A DNA stretch of 64,000 nucleotides, taken from the NCBI GenBank assembly GCA_026120185.1, contig JANUWF010001213.1:372001-436000 (forward strand), in the 5' to 3' direction. Positions 58,187 to 64,000 of this stretch are shown here, in pieces. Within the stretch, counting starts at the first letter, position 1. The number at the start of each line of letters is the position of its first letter. The notes beneath the pieces are model-generated. The model was not told the origin of the DNA, searched no databases, and saw nothing but the letters and a program-made list of their open reading frames with translations. The stretch is from Voacanga thouarsii (taxonomy: Eukaryota > Streptophyta > Magnoliopsida > Gentianales > Apocynaceae). The position numbers and the translations under genes are program-made.

Positions 58187-59458
58187 AGCTAATTAAAATG
58201 GAAAGGTTCTGTCAAGCCTTCAGAGGAAAATTTGAAGGCAAATGTGAGGGAAATTTTAGAAGAAAGCTTTAAATTTTCATATTCCACCAAAACAAATATC
58301 GACGGAAATTTTATTACTGTCTCTATTTCGTATCAAATTTGTCACTAATTCTTAAAATCAAAATCTGACAAATTTTTATTTTTCTTTAATTAAAAGATGA
58401 ATAATTAAGTTTGTCATGTAAAGTTTCTTTTTTCTTAAAAAAATATTTATTATGTAATTAAATTATTAATTTATAAAGTATAAATATATTTAATCATCAA
58501 CTATTAAATAGCACTATTATTTCATATACAATATTACTAAATTTGTTGTGCAAAATTTTTCTTCTTTTTTCCTTAAAAAATATTTATTATGTAATTTAAT
58601 TGAAAATTTAATTTATAAATTATGAATAAATTTATTCATCAAACAATATATAGTACTACTATTTCATATACTACAACCATTATTCTATTTGGCTAGTACT
58701 ATAATACTATTATAAATAGAGCAATTAATATAAATATGTAAATAATTATGTAACGATTTCCTTCAAAATGTTTTACAATGGCATTATCATTAATACCTAT
58801 TTTCATTAAAAGTAACTCAAGCATATAGTTCAACATAACAATGTGTAAGGATAATGATAAAGCATATTTAGAATAGTGTCAATTATTCGGTATGATAAAC
58901 ATAGTTTTTATTTAAAAATATTTATTATGTAATTTAATTTAATATTTAATTTATAATTTATGAATAAATTTAATCATCCGGCATTATATAATACTACAAT
59001 TTCAAATTATTATTTCATACTAATTAGGCCTCCTACAGTTTCCAATCCTTTTGAGGATATGAGATTTCTTGATATATAGTCGTCTATCCTCCTAAGATTT
59101 TTTAAAAAAAAAAAAATGAAAAATAAAAATTTTCTTGTCCAATTGCATCGCTGTTGCGGGTTTCAAACCCGCATCCTTGAAAGCATTCAAAACTCAACTG
59201 CTAGGCCAATGGTTATATCCTTTTTTTCTTTATTTCGAACTATTCTTAACATACTTTTTACATTTAAAAAAAATCAGAGTAATAACAAAATTTAATAATT
59301 AGAATAACTATAATATCAAAACATATTATTCAAAATAATAAATTATTTTACACCTTTATATAATTTTAAAATTTTAAATTCTATTAACTAAGTAATAGAT
59401 TTTATTAAATGATTTTATACATATAGATCTCTATAACTTTATACATATTTATATATTC

Positions 59459-59498
<40 letters not shown>

Positions 59499-59549
59499 AT
59501 GTGTGTGTATAAAAATATGCGTGTGTGTGTATTAATTTGATATTATATA

Positions 59550-59592
<43 letters not shown>

Positions 59593-59611
59593 TATATACA
59601 TATATATATAT
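58187..59611. other. AT-rich spacer with poly-A and TA/TG microsatellites
   Basis: Very AT-rich, with repeated attatgtaatttaattnnnnatttaatttata segments at about 58447, 58586 and 58925 that suggest an old imperfect direct repeat. TA/TG microsatellites fill 59456-59610, and the right gypsy LTR begins inside the last TA run. A tRNA-like relic is listed separately. No gene is seen. Confidence 0.5.
59140..59212 (-). other. Third tRNA-like relic (A/B-box pattern)
   Basis: On the minus strand, TTGGCCTAGCAGTTGAG (A-box-like, starting at 59209) is followed by GGGTTTGAAACCC (B-box-like, 59158-59170). The B box sits in the perfect palindrome gcgggtttcaaacccgc. This is tRNA-derived in pattern, but the spacing is a few bases short and no full cloverleaf is apparent. 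Confidence 0.4.
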
Positions 59612-62600
59612 TGTGATATCCCGTATTTTAATTTTTGACTTTTTGACTAGTTACTACTTTTGATAGAATAATCATTTATATTAGTAGCCAGAACAAAAGA
59701 TGATCGTTGTAATGAGAAGAATATTTTGATCTAATAAAAATATATGGAGAACTGGACGTAATTTTGAATTTGTTCTACCCGTACCCTAAATTTTCAGAAG
59801 GCTATTACATTCAATAAAGCAAGACATTAAGGATACATTTAGAACAAAAATTGATTAGCGCAACTATACGAGTGTTTTGGTATAAATTAGGCTATTATGT
59901 GTTCTCGGGGCATTTACGTAATTTTGAACACGAAAGGGATTTTGACTGCAAATTTTGTAGAATTGGGAAAAAAAATTAAAGGTTTGAATGTTACCATTGA
60001 ATTCAATGGAATTTATTGAATTTATCGGTGAAGAATTTGGTCATTTCTGAGAAATATTGAAAATGCATTCAAAATTTTGGACTTGTGGCTTCGTGTGATT
60101 AGTTGCCAAGGACATGCGTCAAATTATGAGAGGATGCATGAAATATTCATGCATGCAAAGCCTCTTAAATTAGTTTTGAAAAATAATTAAGAAAAATACA
60201 AAACAAACGAGATCGCGACACGTGTAAAGTAGCCACCATGCATTTAATTGAACAAACTCTTATTGGTGGATTGAGGTTGAAAACTAGCCAAGAGCATAAA
60301 AGAAGAAGCAAGAAAGAAATAAGGGAAAGAAAGGAAAAATCATGGAAAAATAGAGAAAGAGAGAGAGAAAGAAAAAGTGTGTTTGTTTCTTGGTGTTCGT
60401 GGTGAAAGATCAAGCTAAAAAATCCAACATATATGATAAAAACTTATGCTTCAAGAATTAAAATTGTAGATTTCATTACGATGATCATTTTGGTATAAAT
60501 TTTAACATGAAAACATAAGATTTATGGTTGTGATTTGGATTAAATGTGAACTATATGAGCCTTTGTGTGTGCAAGTGTGTGTGTTGGTTGGAAGAAGGTT
60601 TTATATGCTGTGTTTTATGTGGTGGATAAAGTTATTTGATTGGTGGTTTAAGGTGTTATACATGATAAAAAAGTGGTGAAAATTGGAAAAAGAAAGCTTT
60701 ATTGGAAATAAAACTACAGCTACTTTAATTTATGTTTGTGATCACATATTGTTCAAAACTTGAAGTTGGTGACTTGTTGGGTCTGAAAACTTGAAGAATT
60801 AAAGATGCTCTGACGGGGAATAAGGTGGATTAAGAGCTGTATAGATGCTATAAAAGAAGGAGAACAAGATGGTAATGTTATTTTTTGAAAACAGAATTAG
60901 AACAACAAAAATTCTGGGATATTTTTGGCCCAGTAGTTTCTCGATGGTATTGAGGATGTGGAAAGAGGATCCAGAGAAGATTAGTTAAGGGTCTAACAAG
61001 CATTTTGATATAAAATAGGGCCCGATTGGAGTTGTAGATCAAAAGTAATGCACAAAATAAAATGGTGTGCTTAACAGAAAAAGTATAGAATTTTAGTTTT
61101 GATGAAAGTAAACTTTAAGGAAATGCTTGCATGACTTTGGGAATGAAAATGGTGGGAAACATGAAGAATATTTCATATTCATGAAGAAAGAAAATATAGA
61201 AAAGGGAAATGGAAGAATTGAGTGTGTAATATATGTATGCGTACATGTTTTACTCAAAGAAGGAAAAATGAATAAGAAATAAAGAAATAAAGGATTTCCT
61301 TATGTTTGTATTGGCCAAGTATTAGTTTGAACCTTGGTAAACCAAACTAAGTATAAAACGATGTTTAATGTAGGTTATTCGCATTAAACAGTCAGCGACG
61401 GGTTAAGTACAATATTCAAACGACATAAGCTATTTAGGACACGAAGTGAGTCCCATTGAATTTCAAAACTTTTCAAATACTAGTATACTTTCCTTTTGTG
61501 AAATAACACATTATGTACCATTTTGAAATCCCTAGTTTGATTTAAGCTTTTTCCTGAGCAAGAAAATAGTGTTTTGCCATGTTGAGCTATCATGAATGTC
61601 ATAATTGGCTTAGAAACCTTAAAGGATGACAAAAGCTAGTATTTTGTAAATTTAATCCTTTTGGGATTAAATAATTGGGATTTACGAAATATGATAATTT
61701 TTGGAATCAGGTATTTAGAAAATGACTAGAATGCCCTTATTGTAATATTGTATAGAAGCATAATTAGAAACTTTGAATCTAATACTCTTCTAAGGTTAGA
61801 ATTGTGGAATTCTTGATCAAAATTCTTTCGGGAATCGGGTATAGGTAAAATGATCCCGGTACCCTTATTGGAGCATTTTATGATGCGAAACGGACTTTTT
61901 ACCCTTTTTCATTGTAGATTTTGGAAATGATCTCTTAGTATGAGATCAATCTTTGGAAAATTATATTTTGGCCCCAAAAAATGTTTTATTGGTATTCTTT
62001 TTGGAATGGATATTTATCTAGCCTTGTGAGCCAAAGGAATTGGAATTGGTCTTGTAAACCAGTGGAAATGTTGAGTTATCAGCAAGGACTTTGATCTTTG
62101 TGCTAGCTCATGTTAGAGATAAATAATCCCCAGTAACCTGGCTAGTTTTGGGGATTGTCTTACTCCAAATAGAGTGACAAAACATTGAGATGAGTTGTCT
62201 TGGCTAGCCGTTTAGTGTTTGGAAATTGTCGTGCCATGTGTGCACTTTGATTTGGGTTGTTCATAGGCTGGACCGGACACTTGGCGTTGTTCAACCCCTT
62301 ACTACTTCGATGGTGATTGACGTCAGGATTAGGACCCCTGGGCTTACAGTTGCAAGTAAAAACATTCTTAATTACTCGGTATTATGCTTATTTGCACTTA
62401 CCCATCCAACAATGCATAGTTGAGTAGTACAGGCTTGTGTCCTCAGTACAATAAGACTATAATGTCGAAGGCAATACCATGTGAGCTTTACATGAGGGCT
62501 GACCATCTGTTGGGAGAAGTGTCTGTATTTTGGAAATTAGGGCAATGTCCATGTATTCAAATATGACTTTTCCCAATATGTTTGAAATTGAAACAAACTC

Positions 62601-63062
62601 CATTCGAGTGAATGGTGGGGTTGTTTTCTATGGAAAATTATAATATTTTCCCTATGATCGATTTTTGAATAAAATTTGAAAATACTTGTGTCAACTTAAA
62701 TTATAAAGCCCTAGCACACACTTGGGGACTCACTAGGTGATTTTCACTTACACGTGTCTTTCATCTTATTTTAGGACCTGAAGCTGAGCAGTTGCATAGA
62801 TAGAAGTGATACCATATTATAGGTCCGGTTACTTCCTCTTTTGCTTATGTATTTTACGTTACTGATGTAGTACTTATTACTGGATGTATGGGTCCCCGCT
62901 CTTGATATATTACATCATTCCCATATAGTTATATTAAATCAGTCTTGGCTTTATTTATTTATCAATTGTCATCATTATAAAGACCCCTTGTTCGGGTAAC
63001 TAGACGGGGCGACACCTGATTTATTGTATGCTTCCGTTGCTATTTGTGGTAGGGGTGTTACA
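59612..63062 (+). repeat. 5' LTR of right gypsy element
   Basis: 3451 bp, TGTGATATCCCG ... GGGTGTTACA, followed after two bases by the PBS. Shared blocks with 7220-12570 include agccagaacaaaagatgatc, tttgttctacccgta, gatgtaggg-like gtaacctgg segments, and agacggggcgacacc near the end. Within it, the aatcgggtat...ccttattgg repeat has only two units. ORFs inside (60165-60413, 62226-62423) are judged chance. Confidence 0.88.
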
Positions 63063-63064
63063 AT

Positions 63065-63076
63065 TGGTATCAAAGC
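63065..63076 (+). other. Primer-binding site of right gypsy element
   Basis: tggtatcaaagc, complementary to the initiator tRNA-Met 3' end with one change from TGGTATCAGAGC, two bases after the LTR. Confidence 0.85.
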
Positions 63077-63108
63077 ATAATTATAAAACTGTGGTATCAT
63101 CATAATAA

Positions 63109-63777
63109 TTGATAGAACCTTTTTTATGTTGTAGGTATGATGGTAAGGACGATAAGGGGAAGTGCACAATAGATGACAACGGAGATGAAGAGAAGAAGAT
63201 GGAGAGAGGAGAGAGTTCGGGAGTGAAAAAGAAGCTCGGGAAAATTAGGAAGGTGTTCCCTTGGTGGCTCCCTAGCTTTTCATTGACGGGACTCGGCCTC
63301 GAACAACATAGGTCGCCGCAACTTTCTGACAGTGTGTTTGCCCCACGAGCAACACTTACCCGATACCCTGCACTAAAGAGGACACCTTCACCATCTAGCC
63401 GATCAGGGGAGGTAGGTAGTGACTCTGACGATATTAAGTCATGACATTCTGATAATGATGAGGTGTCTAAAGGAGATATCACGAGAGTACCTGAGGAGGA
63501 TATGCCAAGATTGGAGGAGGCTGAGGTAGATGGAAACCAGGTAGTTCCTGAGGAGGATGAGGAGGAGGAGCCTATAGCAAAACAAGAGATAGATCCAGGA
63601 GAGGTTTTGTTGCAGGAGCATACAATGTGGTACGTTATGGACCCAGGTGTTGATATTGATCATGATGATTTGGATATGAGGGACCTAGTACTCTTGAGTC
63701 CTACACTATTTCTTCTAATTCGAGACCTCCAGTTTTGGATAGGGATGAGGATGATTAGGATGATATTATGTATATAG
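63109..63777 (+). pseudogene. Leader ORF of right gypsy element (acidic, unidentified)
   Basis: Between the PBS and the probable gag start lies one frame of about 220 codons with a single TGA near 63442. The first part is charged and Ser/Pro-rich (MERGESSGVKKKLGKIRKVF, TRYPALKRTPSPSSRSGEVG); the second is strongly acidic (RVPEEDMPRLEEAEVDGN, then VVPEEDEEEEPIAKQEID). I do not recognise it. It is not a Tekay gag, which would show a capsid and a knuckle. It may be an extra element ORF or captured host sequence. The true start is unclear; a GTAG|GTATG sequence at 63133-63140 could be a splice acceptor. Confidence 0.4.
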
Positions 63778-63960
63778 TATGATATGTACAGTTCGTCTTG
63801 TATACTCTAGGTACGATGGTGTGCAGGACATACAATTTTATACTGATATGATGGTTGACAAAGAATGAATATATGTTACTACTTGCATTGTGTCCACTTT
63901 TATAATTACTTTGAGATATGTTATACTTATTTCACAATCAAAACCTTATGAATTGTACAG

Positions 63961-64000
63961 ATGCCACTTAAATGTACCCCAGAGTGATCGAAATGAACTA
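63961..64000 (+). pseudogene. Probable gag start of right gypsy element
   Basis: atgccacttaaatgtacccc follows a tgtacag acceptor-like end. It resembles the usual Tekay/Del gag start (ATGCCACCTAGACGTGC..., encoding MPPRR). The frame meets a stop after eight codons, so it is decayed. The window ends here. Confidence 0.45.

Larger units (their letters stand above)
59612..64000 (+). mobile_element. Second Ty3/gypsy (Tekay/Del-like) element, runs off right edge
   Basis: 5' LTR 59612-63062, PBS, leader with an ORF, and the probable gag start at 63961. It belongs to the same family as the element at the left edge, by LTR blocks and end sequence, and is in the same orientation. It lies in a TA microsatellite. 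Pol is outside the window. Confidence 0.85.

Overview
This window looks like repeat-dense nuclear DNA of a flowering plant, most likely a eudicot. It holds Ty1/copia (including SIRE-type) and Ty3/gypsy (Tekay/Del-type and Athila-type) retroelements, CACTA DNA transposons, AT-rich spacers and one plant-specific DUF1639 gene fragment. I cannot name the species. I see no intact host gene, rRNA, functional tRNA or CRISPR array. Almost every coding region is a decayed transposon gene, and the layout is best read as nested insertions dated by target-site duplications (TSDs).

Left third (1-36001). A plus-strand Tekay/Del-like Ty3/gypsy element enters from the left edge: gag zinc knuckle, protease, RT, RNase H, integrase, C-terminal chromodomain-like region, and a 3' LTR at 7220-12570. 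Its protease/RT junction is split by a solo copia LTR (485-4066, TSD aaagg) that itself holds a second solo LTR of the same family (757-2555, TSD cttcc). Its 3' LTR is split by another solo copia LTR (10174-11893). Right of it lies a minus-strand tandem array (12571-36001) of a non-autonomous, Athila-like element. This element has gag, no recognisable pol, and an extra ORF (aORF). Its order is internal A, shared LTR (16909-18343), internal B, LTR (34523-36001). Internal B is split inside the aORF by a complete minus-strand copia element with both LTRs (20162-30778). That copia in turn carries a solo LTR related to the gag-only family (24066-25606, TSD aaaag/aagag).

Middle (36002-47300). A minus-strand copia integrase fragment is followed by a minus-strand SIRE-type copia element. 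The SIRE element has an aORF, RNase H, RT, integrase/protease, a two-knuckle gag, a PBS and a 5' LTR at 42640-43835, but no visible 3' LTR. It abuts a plus-strand copia RT/RNase H remnant with its own PPT and 3' LTR.

Right third (47300-64000). The spacer is AT-rich. It holds two pol-less CACTA elements (49107-50007 and 50946-53602) that share a tRNA-like core, a gypsy-type LTR tail ending at 56133, and a DUF1639-family pseudogene fragment (57757-58186, minus). At 59612 a second Tekay/Del-like element begins: LTR 59612-63062, PBS, an acidic leader ORF, then the probable gag start at 63961. It runs off the right edge.

Most worth following up are the pol-less gag+aORF tandem array, a CCGGCGCCGG-like patch recurring in otherwise unrelated LTR families, the tRNA-like core shared by the CACTA elements, and the extra leader ORF of the right-hand gypsy element.
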